From NCBI GenBank assembly GCA_003133075.1, contig PKZN01000068.1, positions 5,912 to 11,919 of the forward strand: a stretch of 6,008 bases of DNA, in the 5' to 3' direction. Source of the stretch: Acidimicrobiaceae bacterium (lineage in GTDB: Bacteria > Actinomycetota > Acidimicrobiia > Acidimicrobiales > RAAP-2). Shown piece by piece: positions 1 to 6,008 of the stretch (positions are counted from its first letter, which is position 1; each line of letters opens with the position of its first letter). The translations under genes were made by a program, and so were the position numbers. The notes below the pieces were generated by a model, which saw only the letters and a program-made list of their open reading frames with translations, was not told where the DNA came from and ran no database searches.

Positions 1-707
1 GAGGCCGCCACGTCGGCGAGCGCCACGTCGGCGTGTCGCTGGGTGGCGCGCACCACGGCGGTCTTGAGACCGGAGAAGGAGAGGTCGAAGTCGTCGCCGA
101 TCATCGAGACCGGCAACTTCAACGCGTCGGGCGAACCCACCTGCGCGAGGCGGTCGATCTCGGGTCCTCCCGGGTAGCCGAGGCCCAGCCAGCGCGCGAC
201 TTTGTCGTACGCCTCACCGGCCGCGTCATCGATCGTCTCGCCTAGAACCTCGTGCTCGCCGGGACCGCGCTGCAGCACGATCAGACTGTGTCCGCCCGAA
301 ACCAACAGCGTCATGATCGGCCAGCGGAGATCACTCGACTCGAGTAACGGCGCGAAGAGGTGACCCTCTAAGTGGTTCACGCCGACGAATGGCAGGTCCC
401 ACGCCAGCGCGAGTGCCTTCGCCGTCGAGAGCCCGACCAGGAGCGAACCGATCAGCCCGGGGCCGCTGGTGACCGCGATACCGCTGAGGGCCGGCGCGCT
501 CGCGTCCAGGTCCGCGTCCTCGAGCGCGCGACGAACGACCGGGCCAATGGTGGCGACGTGCGCGCGCCCCGCCAGTTCCGGCACGACCCCGCCGAAGGAT
601 CGGTGGAGGTCGATGGAGGATTCAACGACCGAAGAATGGATGTGAAAGTCCTCGTCGACAACGGCGGCCGCCGTCTCGTCGCAGCTCGTTTCAATGCCCA
701 GGACCAT
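1..707 (-). CDS. tsaD: TsaD, tRNA N6-threonylcarbamoyladenosine transferase (3' end outside window)
   Basis: TsaD transfers the threonylcarbamoyl group from threonylcarbamoyl-AMP to A37 of ANN-decoding tRNAs, giving t6A, in complex with TsaB and TsaE in the cytoplasm. My translation of the minus strand gives 235 residues without a stop. It opens with VLGIETSCDETAAAVV (residues 2-17), the family signature. FGGVVPELAGRAH follows at 38-50, the metal-binding pair His112/His116 lies in NHLEGHLFAP (111-120), SGGH at 137-140, the family block ETIDDAAGEAYDKVARWLGL at 157-176, and the FSFSGLKT block at about 209-216. Compared with the usual ~340 residues, roughly 100 C-terminal residues are missing at the window edge, including the expected metal-binding Asp. 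I chose ATG at 707 because the conserved family N-terminus begins there. In-frame GTG codons at 713 and 734 are alternatives, and the 734 start has a better ribosome binding site and would add nine residues. It is the last visible gene of the train, 36 bases after rimI. Identity is very secure; only the start is uncertain. Confidence 0.96.
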   Translation of the reverse strand, partial: MVLGIETSCDETAAAVVDEDFHIHSSVVESSIDLHRSFGGVVPELAGRAHVATIGPVVRRALEDADLDASAPALSGIAVTSGPGLIGSLLVGLSTAKALALAWDLPFVGVNHLEGHLFAPLLESSDLRWPIMTLLVSGGHSLIVLQRGPGEHEVLGETIDDAAGEAYDKVARWLGLGYPGGPEIDRLAQVGSPDALKLPVSMIGDDFDLSFSGLKTAVVRATQRHADVALADVAA

Positions 708-741
708 CGCCACCGTGCCAGCGTAGGGCTCCACCAGAGGG

Positions 742-745
742 CCTC
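742..745 (-). promoter_or_regulatory. Possible Shine-Dalgarno for an upstream tsaD start
   Basis: The minus strand reads GAGG here, partly overlapping the rimI TGA stop (746-744). It sits seven bases before an in-frame GTG at 734. No comparable motif sits at a suitable distance from the ATG at 707, so this site favours the longer TsaD N-terminus (about MEPYAGTVAMVLGIE). GAGG is short and common in GC-rich DNA, so the support is modest. Confidence 0.35.
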
Positions 746-1196
746 AGCCGAGATCGGCCCAGAGCACGAGGGCGTCCTCGCGGGTGCGTTCGTAGTAGTT
801 CTTGCGCACCCCCACCGGCGCGAAGCCGAATCGGAAGTACAGCTCCTGGGCTCGGGTGTTCGACGCGGCCACTTCGAGCGTCGCTCGCGCGACGCCGCGT
901 TCTCGGGCGTCGGCCCAGGCCTCTTCGAGCAAGGAGGTCGCCACCCCACGGCCCTCGTGGCCGGGCAGCGTGCCGAGGGTGTTGACGTGTAGTTCGTCCA
1001 TGACGAACATTACGCCGAGGTACCCAATGATCGTGGCGTCCTCGACGGCGACGCGGTACCGGCGCGTCTCTTGGTTGGTGATCTCCTCGAGCAGCATCGA
1101 CCGCGTCCAGGGCTCGGGGAACTGCGCGACCTCAATGGCGAGCAGGTCGGGCACGTCGCGCCGCTCGGCCGCTCGAATCGTCCAGCCCGCGCTCAC
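744..1196 (-). CDS. rimI: RimI-type GNAT N-alpha-acetyltransferase
   Basis: A 150-residue single-domain GNAT protein of normal RimI length. RimI acetylates the N-terminal amino group of ribosomal protein S18 in E. coli, using acetyl-CoA; actinobacterial homologues may accept other N-termini. Visible features are the N-terminal strand with RAAERRDVPDLLAIE (8-22), FPEPWT (26-31), the acetyl-CoA loop PGHEGRGVATSLLEEA (78-93), and the RimI C-terminal block LEVAASNTRAQELYFRFGF (107-125) followed by RKNYYER and EDALVLW. Glu108 and Tyr120 align with the proposed E. coli catalytic residues Glu103 and Tyr115. Oddly, the first position of the (R/Q)xxGx(G/A) loop motif appears to be Glu81 instead of Arg or Gln. 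The start is GTG at 1196, whose bases overlap the tsaB TGA (GTGA, four-base overlap). No Shine-Dalgarno is evident, so translation is probably coupled to tsaB. Its position between tsaB and tsaD matches other actinobacteria. Confidence 0.93.
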   Translation of the reverse strand: MSAGWTIRAAERRDVPDLLAIEVAQFPEPWTRSMLLEEITNQETRRYRVAVEDATIIGYLGVMFVMDELHVNTLGTLPGHEGRGVATSLLEEAWADARERGVARATLEVAASNTRAQELYFRFGFAPVGVRKNYYERTREDALVLWADLG

Positions 1197-1873
1197 CCGG
1201 GACGCTCGCGAGTCGAGAAGTTCGCCACCGCGTCGGCCTCGCGCAGGTAGAGCGGCGCGACGTCGGTTTCGGGCTCACGCGTCGCCCCGAGGCGCAGGGC
1301 CTCGATCGGTGGCGGAACCCGTTGGTCGAAGCGAGACGCCGATCGAACCTCGCCGAGCGCCGCTTCGTAGCGAAGTGCTCCGTCACCACTGAAGGTCACG
1401 GCCGCGCCACTCGCCCCCCACGTCGCAACGAGCGCACTCGGCACCGTGACCGCTGCGTCGCTGAGGACCCGCACGCTCTCGGTGAGTTCGAAGCTCTGGA
1501 CGAAGAGCTCGCCCCGTCGAGCGTCCACCGCGCACACGAGCGTGCCGCGCACGCCCGCGGAAAAGGCGCCCGCGGCGAGGAGTTCGAGCGAGGTCACCGT
1601 TACGAGCTGCGCACCCGCACCGAGAGCGAGACCGATCGCCGTCGCCACGCCGACTCGCAGACCGGTGAAGAGCCCCGGGCCTCGATCGACCACTATGCGC
1701 TCGAGGTCACGCGCCGCCAGACCCGCCTCGAGGAGGAGTCGCTCGATGCCCGGGGTCAGGGCTTCGGTGTGGTGACGCTCATCGTCGACCACGAGCTCGC
1801 GCTCGGCGCCGTCGCTCGTGCGCAGCGCCATCGCGCACGCGGGCGTCGCGGTTTCGATGGCGAGGATGTTCAC
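1193..1873 (-). CDS. tsaB: TsaB, t6A biosynthesis complex scaffold subunit
   Basis: TsaB is a catalytically inactive ASKHA-fold paralogue of TsaD. It dimerises with TsaD and is required, with TsaE, for t6A37 formation on tRNA. The 226-residue product starts VNILAIETATPACAMAL, matching the family N-terminus. It carries GPGLFTGLRVG (about 65-75), the helix ATAIGLALGAG after it, DARRGELF (about 117-124), and the conserved C-terminal APLYLRE (about 206-212). Length is close to the 231 residues of E. coli TsaB. I chose GTG at 1873 because it aligns with the family start and forms a four-base GTGA overlap with the tsaE stop, the same junction seen at tsaE and rimI. A GTG four codons upstream at 1885 is the alternative and would add MGER. 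Neither has a strong Shine-Dalgarno. The downstream end also overlaps rimI by four bases. Confidence 0.94.
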   Translation of the reverse strand: MNILAIETATPACAMALRTSDGAERELVVDDERHHTEALTPGIERLLLEAGLAARDLERIVVDRGPGLFTGLRVGVATAIGLALGAGAQLVTVTSLELLAAGAFSAGVRGTLVCAVDARRGELFVQSFELTESVRVLSDAAVTVPSALVATWGASGAAVTFSGDGALRYEAALGEVRSASRFDQRVPPPIEALRLGATREPETDVAPLYLREADAVANFSTRERPG

Positions 1874-2349
1874 GCGCTCGCCCACGCGTCGAGCTCGTCA
1901 CGTCGGTCCTCACTGCGCGCACCGTCGACCACCAGCGTTCGCCCGTCGGACTCATCGAGGATGAACGCCACGCGCAACACGTCGGGTCCGTAGATGGCGG
2001 CCGCGAGGTCCCCCCACTCAACGAGCGCGACCCCGGACTCCTCCACCAGTTCGCCGAGGTCCAGGTCGCGCACCTCGGCGAGGCTCTCGACGCGATAGAC
2101 GTCCGCGTGGTGCAGGGTGGTGATACCGAGATCGTTCGAGCACTCGTGTTGGCGCACCATGGTGAACGTCGGACTCGTCACGCGATCACGAACGCCGAGA
2201 CCGAGCGCGACACCTTGGGTGAAGGTGGTCTTGCCCGCGCCCAACTGTCCAATCAGCAGCACGACGTCGCCGGGTCGAAGCACCCGCGCGAACGCCGCGC
2301 CCGCGACCTTCGTGTCGGGCGCGTGCGCGCAGTAGCGTCGCCAGCTCAC
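1870..2349 (-). CDS. tsaE: TsaE, t6A biosynthesis ATPase
   Basis: TsaE is the P-loop ATPase that binds the TsaB-TsaD dimer and enables repeated cycles of t6A formation. The 159-residue product has a Walker A motif GQLGAGKT at 34-41 (Lys40, Thr41), the switch-like TSPTF at 58-62, HADVYR at 81-86 (Asp83 equivalent to the conserved acidic residue of HxDxYR), and VEWGD at 110-114. All are in the order expected for the family, whose members are about 150-160 residues. The C-terminal tail (SEDRRDELDAW) is polar and variable. The start is GTG at 2349, with a four-base GTGA overlap with the stop of the upstream uracil-DNA glycosylase gene. There is no recognisable Shine-Dalgarno, which suggests termination-reinitiation. 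It leads directly into tsaB. Confidence 0.95.
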   Translation of the reverse strand: MSWRRYCAHAPDTKVAGAAFARVLRPGDVVLLIGQLGAGKTTFTQGVALGLGVRDRVTSPTFTMVRQHECSNDLGITTLHHADVYRVESLAEVRDLDLGELVEESGVALVEWGDLAAAIYGPDVLRVAFILDESDGRTLVVDGARSEDRRDELDAWASA

Positions 2350-2891
2350 GGCGTCGCCATCACGCGACCGAGGGTGCGCAGGTCCTCGCGCATCACCGCG
2401 ACGACGCTCGGTCCCCCGCGAAGCGCCGCGGCCGGGTGATAGGTGGGAATGCCGCGGATAGCGCCCGAGCGGAACACGTGGCCGTGCACCTGACCGATCC
2501 CGGACTGGTAGGCGAAGAGTGCGCGGCCCGCCGTGTTACCGAGGGTCAAGATGAACTTGGGCGCCACGACGTCGAGTTGTTCGACGAGCCACGGTCGACA
2601 CGTCGCGATCTCGCTCGGTGTGGGTGTGCGATTGGCCGGCGGTCGGCACTTGACGACGTTGGTGACGTAACAGGCGTCCCGGGTGAGCCCGAGCTCCTCG
2701 TCGAGCAGCGTGAAAAAGAGCTTGCCGCTTCGCCCGATGAACGGCGCGCCACCCTCGTCCTCGGTGCGGCCCGGCGCCTCGCCCACGATCATGAGCCCCG
2801 CGTGCAGGGGCCCCGAGCCGATGACGACCCGCTGGCGGGTCTCACTCAGCCCGCAGCGCACGCAGGTCGATAGGCCCTCGAACTCCGCCAT
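2346..2891 (-). CDS. Family 4 uracil-DNA glycosylase with [4Fe-4S] cluster
   Basis: This enzyme removes uracil from DNA, starting base-excision repair of deaminated cytosine. The 181-residue product has four cysteines in the family 4 cluster arrangement: Cys10 and Cys13 (CVRC), then Cys82 (VVKCRPP) and Cys98 (IATCRPW). Motif 1 is GEAPGRTED at 37-45, followed by PFIGRSGKL at 50-58. TNVVKCRPPANRTPTP (77-92) and YHPAA at 151-155 complete the active-site blocks. The GEAPG form, and the absence of the KRRIH insertion, argue against the UdgX branch; the Cys spacing and length argue against family 5. The start is ATG at 2891, three bases after the alr stop, with no clear Shine-Dalgarno. It is the one gene here without an obvious link to envelope or tRNA metabolism. 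Base composition looks like that of its neighbours, so recent transfer is not suggested. Confidence 0.94.
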   Translation of the reverse strand: MAEFEGLSTCVRCGLSETRQRVVIGSGPLHAGLMIVGEAPGRTEDEGGAPFIGRSGKLFFTLLDEELGLTRDACYVTNVVKCRPPANRTPTPSEIATCRPWLVEQLDVVAPKFILTLGNTAGRALFAYQSGIGQVHGHVFRSGAIRGIPTYHPAAALRGGPSVVAVMREDLRTLGRVMATP

Positions 2892-2894
2892 CGT

Positions 2895-4046
2895 TCAGCG
2901 CACCGCAACCCGCGGCACGCGAGGTCCAATCCGCGTGAGGATCTCCCAAGAAATGGTGCCATCACGCTCGGCCCACTCGTCAGCGGTGATGACCTCATCG
3001 CCTTGACGACCGAGCAGGACCACCTCGTCGCCGAGCGCCACGTCGTCATCCCCGACGTCGACGATCAGTTGGTCCATCGTCACGACGCCCGCCAGTGATC
3101 GCCGTCGCCCGCCGATGAGGACCTGCGCCCCGCCCTCGAAGAGCGCTCGGGGAAACCCGTCGGCGTACCCGAGGGGCACGGTCACGACGGTGGCGTCGCG
3201 CTCGAGGGCTCGCGCGCGACCGTAGCTCGGGCGTTCCCCCGCGGCGAGTCGTCGCCGCGCGACGACGCGCGCCCGGATCGTCATCGCCGGCTCCAGCGCG
3301 AGCCCCCGGGAGCTCAACGTCTCGCCACACCACGGATCGGGCAGATACCCGTAGAGCGAGAGGCCGACGCGCACCATTGAATAGTGCGATTCGGGGTAAC
3401 CGAGGGTTCCCGCAGAGTTCGCGCAGTGCACCACCCGTGGTGCGGCACCTCGCTCCCTCAAGGATCCGACCAGCTCATCGAACGTTCGGATCTGGTGGGT
3501 CGTGAAGGCGCGGTCCTCCTCGCTCGCCCCGTCGGCCACCGAGAGGTGGGTGAAGAGACCTTCCACGTCGAGGTGCTGCGAGGAGGCGACCGTGTCGATG
3601 ACCGCGTCGAGGTCGTCGGGCGCAACACCCATGCGGTGCATGCCGGTGTCGACCTTGACGTGCACGAGGTGACGACCTCCAAGGTCCTTCGCGCACGCCA
3701 CCAGCGCCGTCGCACCCGCCATGGAGCCGACGGTCACGGTCAGGCCGTGCGTGAGGGCCAGTGGAATCGACGTGGGCGCCACTTCGGCCAAGACGAGAAT
3801 CGGCGCCTCAAAACCGGCCTTTCGTAGTTCGACGCCCTCATCAATCGTGGCCACCCCGAGGGTGTCGGCACCACCGTCGAGGGCGGCCGCGGCCGCCAAC
3901 GTGGCCCCGTGCCCGTACCCGTCGGCCTTGACCACCGCGCACAGCGACGTGGCACCAATCACCGCTTTGATGGCGCTCGCGTTGGCCACGATGGCCGCAC
4001 GAGACACCTCCGCCCACGCGGGGCGGTGGATGCCCTCAACGGGCAC
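2895..4046 (-). CDS. alr: Alanine racemase (PLP-dependent)
   Basis: Alr interconverts L- and D-alanine, supplying D-Ala for peptidoglycan stem peptides. With the chosen start it has 383 residues, typical for the family. The N-terminal TIM barrel shows AVVKADGYGHG with the PLP lysine Lys40, VKVDTGMHRMG with the substrate-side Arg138, FTHLSVAD, and HCANSAG. The C-terminal beta domain carries PSYGRARAL with the catalytic Tyr275, LGYADGFPR, and the VTMDQ substrate loop (Met324-Asp325), ending WEILTRIGPRVPR. The longest reading frame opens at TTG 4073, but GTG at 4046 is preferred: it has GGAGA eight bases upstream and sits just before the conserved region (HRPAWAEV). This gives an 11-base overlap with acpS. 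In many actinobacteria nnrE lies between acpS and alr; here there is no room for it. The uracil-DNA glycosylase gene follows after three bases. Confidence 0.95.
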   Translation of the reverse strand: MPVEGIHRPAWAEVSRAAIVANASAIKAVIGATSLCAVVKADGYGHGATLAAAAALDGGADTLGVATIDEGVELRKAGFEAPILVLAEVAPTSIPLALTHGLTVTVGSMAGATALVACAKDLGGRHLVHVKVDTGMHRMGVAPDDLDAVIDTVASSQHLDVEGLFTHLSVADGASEEDRAFTTHQIRTFDELVGSLRERGAAPRVVHCANSAGTLGYPESHYSMVRVGLSLYGYLPDPWCGETLSSRGLALEPAMTIRARVVARRRLAAGERPSYGRARALERDATVVTVPLGYADGFPRALFEGGAQVLIGGRRRSLAGVVTMDQLIVDVGDDDVALGDEVVLLGRQGDEVITADEWAERDGTISWEILTRIGPRVPRVAVR

Positions 4047-4425
4047 GCGGCTCGTCTCCGCGCGAGGAACCAATCACGATCGCGGCCGCTAGGTCCGACG
4101 TGTGCGTCATCGAGAGGTGCAGCGTCGTGACGCCCCGAGCTCGCGCCAGTTCGTCGGCCGGGGCGTGTAGGAGCACGCTGGGCGCGCCCGCGTCGTCGAG
4201 GGTCACCTCGATCGATCGCCACGGTGCGGCGCCCAGGCCGACGCCAAAGGTCTTGAGCACCGCTTCCTTCGCGGCGAAACGCGCGGCCAGACGCTCGGGC
4301 CGCGCGTGCGCGTCGCGGCGTTCACCGTCGGTGAAGAGCCGCAGGGCAAGCCGGGGATGACGTTCGAGCGCGCCGGCGAAGCGCTTGACGTCGACGAGGT
4401 CCAGACCGACGCCCTCGGTCGGCAC
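4036..4425 (-). CDS. acpS: Holo-[acyl-carrier-protein] synthase
   Basis: AcpS moves 4'-phosphopantetheine from coenzyme A to the conserved serine of acyl carrier protein, activating fatty acid synthesis. The 129-residue product is of usual size for the small trimeric AcpS family. It shows VGLDLVDVKRF with the Mg-binding Asp9, the signature RFAAKEAVLKTFG at 49-61 with Glu54 and Lys58, and the C-terminal LSMTHTSDLAAAIVI (104-118), the equivalent of the common LSISHT block. The start is GTG at 4425, sharing one base with the glmS TAG stop. The only purine-rich stretch upstream (GGAG) is two bases from the start, too close to be ideal, so translational coupling to glmS is likely. The last 11 bases overlap alr. 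Confidence 0.94.
   Translation of the reverse strand: MPTEGVGLDLVDVKRFAGALERHPRLALRLFTDGERRDAHARPERLAARFAAKEAVLKTFGVGLGAAPWRSIEVTLDDAGAPSVLLHAPADELARARGVTTLHLSMTHTSDLAAAIVIGSSRGDEPRAR
4055..4059 (-). promoter_or_regulatory. Shine-Dalgarno deciding the alr start
   Basis: The minus strand reads GGAGA, eight bases before the GTG at 4046. It lies inside the last codons of acpS. No equivalent motif precedes the longer TTG candidate at 4073, so this site selects the 383-residue Alr. It is the clearest ribosome binding site in the window. Confidence 0.7.
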
Positions 4426-6008
4426 TACTCCACCGTCACGGTCTTAGCGAGGTTGCGCGGTCGATCGACGTTGCGACCGAGTCCGCGCGCCATGGCGTAC
4501 GCGAAGAGTTGCAGCGGCACCACGTCGACCATCGGTGTGAAGAGCGGCTCGGTCACCGGCACGCGAAGCACGTAGTCTGCGAGCGCGTCAATGGCCTCGT
4601 CGTCGTCGGTCGCCACCGCGACGACCGTCGCGCCGCGCGCTTTCACTTCGGCCAAGTTCGAGAGCATCTTGTCGTGCAGGAGGATGTCGGTCGTCACCGC
4701 GACGACGACCACACCGGGTTCGATCAACGCCAAGGGACCGTGCTTGAGTTCGCCCGCGGGATAGCCCTCGGCGTGCAGGTAGGTGAGTTCCTTCAACTTC
4801 AGCGCACCCTCCAACGAAGTCGGGAAGCCGACGTGTCGCCCGATGAAGAAGAAGTCGTGCGCCCCGACGAGTTGTTTGGCGACGTCTTCGACGTTGCCGC
4901 GTCGCTCGAGCGCCGCAGCCACCTGGTCCGCCACGGCGTTGAGCCCTTTAAAGAGCGCGTCAATGTCGCTCGCCGGGAGCGTCTCGCGTAGTTGCGCGAG
5001 CCGCAGCGCGAGTAACTCCAGTGCCGCGACCTGGGCGACGAAGGCCTTCGTGGAGGCGACCGAGACTTCGAGACCGGCCCGCGTGTAGATCACGGCGTCT
5101 GACTCGCGCGCGAGCGAGGAGCCCACGATGTTCGACACGCCCACCACGCGCGCGCCGCGGCGCTTCGCCTCGCGAATCGCCTGGATCGTGTCGATCGTCT
5201 CACCACTCTGCGAGACACCGATCACCAAGGTGCCCACCTCGACGATGGGGTCGCGGTAGCGATACTCACTCGAGATGTCCACGTCGACGCTGACGCGCGC
5301 CCAACGCTCGATCGCGTACTTGGCCACCAGCCCGGCGTGGTGCGACGTCCCGGCCGCGACGATGACCACCCGCTTCACGTCGCGTAGCTCCTCATCGGAG
5401 ATGCGCAGTTCGTCAAAGGTGATCGTGCCGTCGCGTCGACGTCGATCGAGCAACGTGGCGCGGATCGCCTCGGGCTGCTCCTCGATCTCCTTGGTCATGA
5501 AATCGTCGTGGCCGCCCTTCTCCGCGGTCTCGAGGTCCCAGTCGATGGAGAGTTGGTGGAGACGAACGGGCGTGCCCTCGAGATCGATGGCGCGAAAGCC
5601 TTCGGGACCGAGGCGGACGATCTCATCGTCATTGACCGCGTAGAACGCCGTCGCCCGGTCCAAGATGGCGGGGATGTCACTCGCCAGGTAGGTCACGCCC
5701 GGCGCGGTCCCGACGATGAGGGGCGAGATGCGCCTCGCCGCGACGATGACGTCGGCTTCGGTCGCGTCCATGGCCGCCACCGCGAACGCCCCGCGCACCA
5801 CCGCCAAGCTCGCGCGAACCGCCTCCATGAGTTCCAAGCCCTGCGCGCGCGACTCTTCGATGAGGTGGGCCAGCACCTCAGAGTCGGTGACCGAACTGAA
5901 GAGGTGGCCGCGCGCTTCGAGCTCTTCTTGGAGCTCCGTGTGGTTCTCGATGATGCCGTTGTGGATGATGGCGATGTTGCCCGAGCAGTCGAGGTGCGGG
6001 TGGGCGTT
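4425..6008 (-). CDS. glmS: GlmS, glutamine-fructose-6-phosphate aminotransferase (5' end outside window)
   Basis: GlmS makes glucosamine-6-phosphate from fructose-6-phosphate and glutamine, the first step towards UDP-GlcNAc and peptidoglycan. The frame is open from the window edge at 6008, giving 527 residues beginning NAHPHLDCSGNIAIIHNGII. By alignment to E. coli GlmS about 84 N-terminal residues are missing, including the catalytic Cys1 of the glutaminase domain. Fragment residues 1 to about 150 finish that domain, and a linker with IDWDLETAEKGGHDDFM follows. The first SIS domain carries AAGTSHHAG (about 218-226), SQSGET (266-271) and ASTKAF (318-323). The second carries SLEGALKLKEL and HAEGYPAGELKHGPLA (about 412-427). 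The C-terminal DRPRNLAKTVTVE is the near-invariant family ending that closes the isomerase active site. An internal GTG at 5876 is not the start, because conserved sequence continues upstream of it to the edge. It is the first visible gene of the train. Confidence 0.97.
   Translation of the reverse strand, partial: NAHPHLDCSGNIAIIHNGIIENHTELQEELEARGHLFSSVTDSEVLAHLIEESRAQGLELMEAVRASLAVVRGAFAVAAMDATEADVIVAARRISPLIVGTAPGVTYLASDIPAILDRATAFYAVNDDEIVRLGPEGFRAIDLEGTPVRLHQLSIDWDLETAEKGGHDDFMTKEIEEQPEAIRATLLDRRRRDGTITFDELRISDEELRDVKRVVIVAAGTSHHAGLVAKYAIERWARVSVDVDISSEYRYRDPIVEVGTLVIGVSQSGETIDTIQAIREAKRRGARVVGVSNIVGSSLARESDAVIYTRAGLEVSVASTKAFVAQVAALELLALRLAQLRETLPASDIDALFKGLNAVADQVAAALERRGNVEDVAKQLVGAHDFFFIGRHVGFPTSLEGALKLKELTYLHAEGYPAGELKHGPLALIEPGVVVVAVTTDILLHDKMLSNLAEVKARGATVVAVATDDDEAIDALADYVLRVPVTEPLFTPMVDVVPLQLFAYAMARGLGRNVDRPRNLAKTVTVE

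Noticed and set aside
6..32. A 12-base direct repeat (GCCACGTCGGCG twice)
   Set aside because: It lies in tsaD codons specifying Ala-Asp-Val-Ala-Leu-Ala-Asp-Val-Ala, so it is explained by coding sequence and high GC; there are only two copies and no further structure.
452..949. A minus-strand open frame of 165 codons across the rimI-tsaD junction
   Set aside because: It is out of frame with both genes, and its Arg/Ser/Pro-rich translation matches nothing. The true tsaD frame is the one giving VLGIETSCDET.
372..992. A plus-strand open frame of 206 codons, with other long plus-strand frames such as 802-1392, 1322-1993 and 3384-3827
   Set aside because: They lie antisense to tsaD, rimI, tsaB and alr, whose minus-strand products are clear family members. 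The plus-strand translations are Arg/Ala-rich with no recognisable domain, as expected for shadow frames in GC-rich DNA.
4047..4073. TTG start giving a nine-residue longer alanine racemase
   Set aside because: No Shine-Dalgarno precedes it, TTG is the weaker start codon, and the extra residues fall outside the conserved family region; GTG 4046 has a well-placed GGAGA.
5495..5680. A 61-codon minus-strand frame within glmS
   Set aside because: It is a frame-shifted shadow of glmS; the GlmS frame is continuous and conserved through this region.
1..6008. Search for terminators, tRNAs, CRISPR repeats, insertion sequences or attachment sites
   Set aside because: Coding sequence covers nearly the whole window; the only gaps are 3 bases at 2892-2894 and at most 36 bases at 708-743. 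I saw no hairpin with a T-run, tRNA-like block, regular repeat array or transposase motif.

Overview
The window is a dense, high-GC bacterial housekeeping segment with every gene on the minus strand. It is one uninterrupted gene train read from position 6008 down to position 1. The order is glmS (5' end off-window), acpS, alr, a family 4 uracil-DNA glycosylase, tsaE, tsaB, rimI, tsaD (3' end off-window). The glmS / alr / tsaE-tsaB-rimI-tsaD order is the one familiar from Actinomycetota such as mycobacteria and streptomycetes. The GC bias, frequent GTG starts and actinobacterial-looking GlmS linker (IDWDLETAEKGG) agree. A deep actinobacterial lineage such as Acidimicrobiia is a reasonable guess, but the window alone does not prove it.

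Layout: positions 4425-6008 hold the C-terminal ~527 residues of GlmS, which makes glucosamine-6-phosphate for the cell wall. Positions 4036-4425 hold AcpS, which activates acyl carrier protein. Positions 2895-4046 hold alanine racemase, which supplies D-Ala for peptidoglycan. Positions 2346-2891 hold an Fe-S uracil-DNA glycosylase. Positions 1870-2349, 1193-1873 and 1-707 hold TsaE, TsaB and TsaD, the three proteins of the bacterial t6A37 tRNA-modification complex. RimI, an N-terminal acetyltransferase, lies between TsaB and TsaD at 744-1196.

The genes are joined by overlaps of 1, 4 or 11 bases, one 3-base gap and one 36-base gap (9 bases if the upstream tsaD start is used). No internal promoter, terminator, RNA gene, repeat array or mobile element is visible. 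Most starts are GTG and lack a good Shine-Dalgarno sequence, so expression probably depends on translational coupling along one transcript whose promoter lies beyond position 6008. The functional themes are envelope precursors, lipid carrier activation, tRNA and ribosomal protein modification, and DNA repair.

I found no convincing undescribed system. The points most worth a look are the uracil-DNA glycosylase placed between alr and tsaE, the altered acetyl-CoA-loop residue in RimI, and the extreme compactness of the translational junctions.
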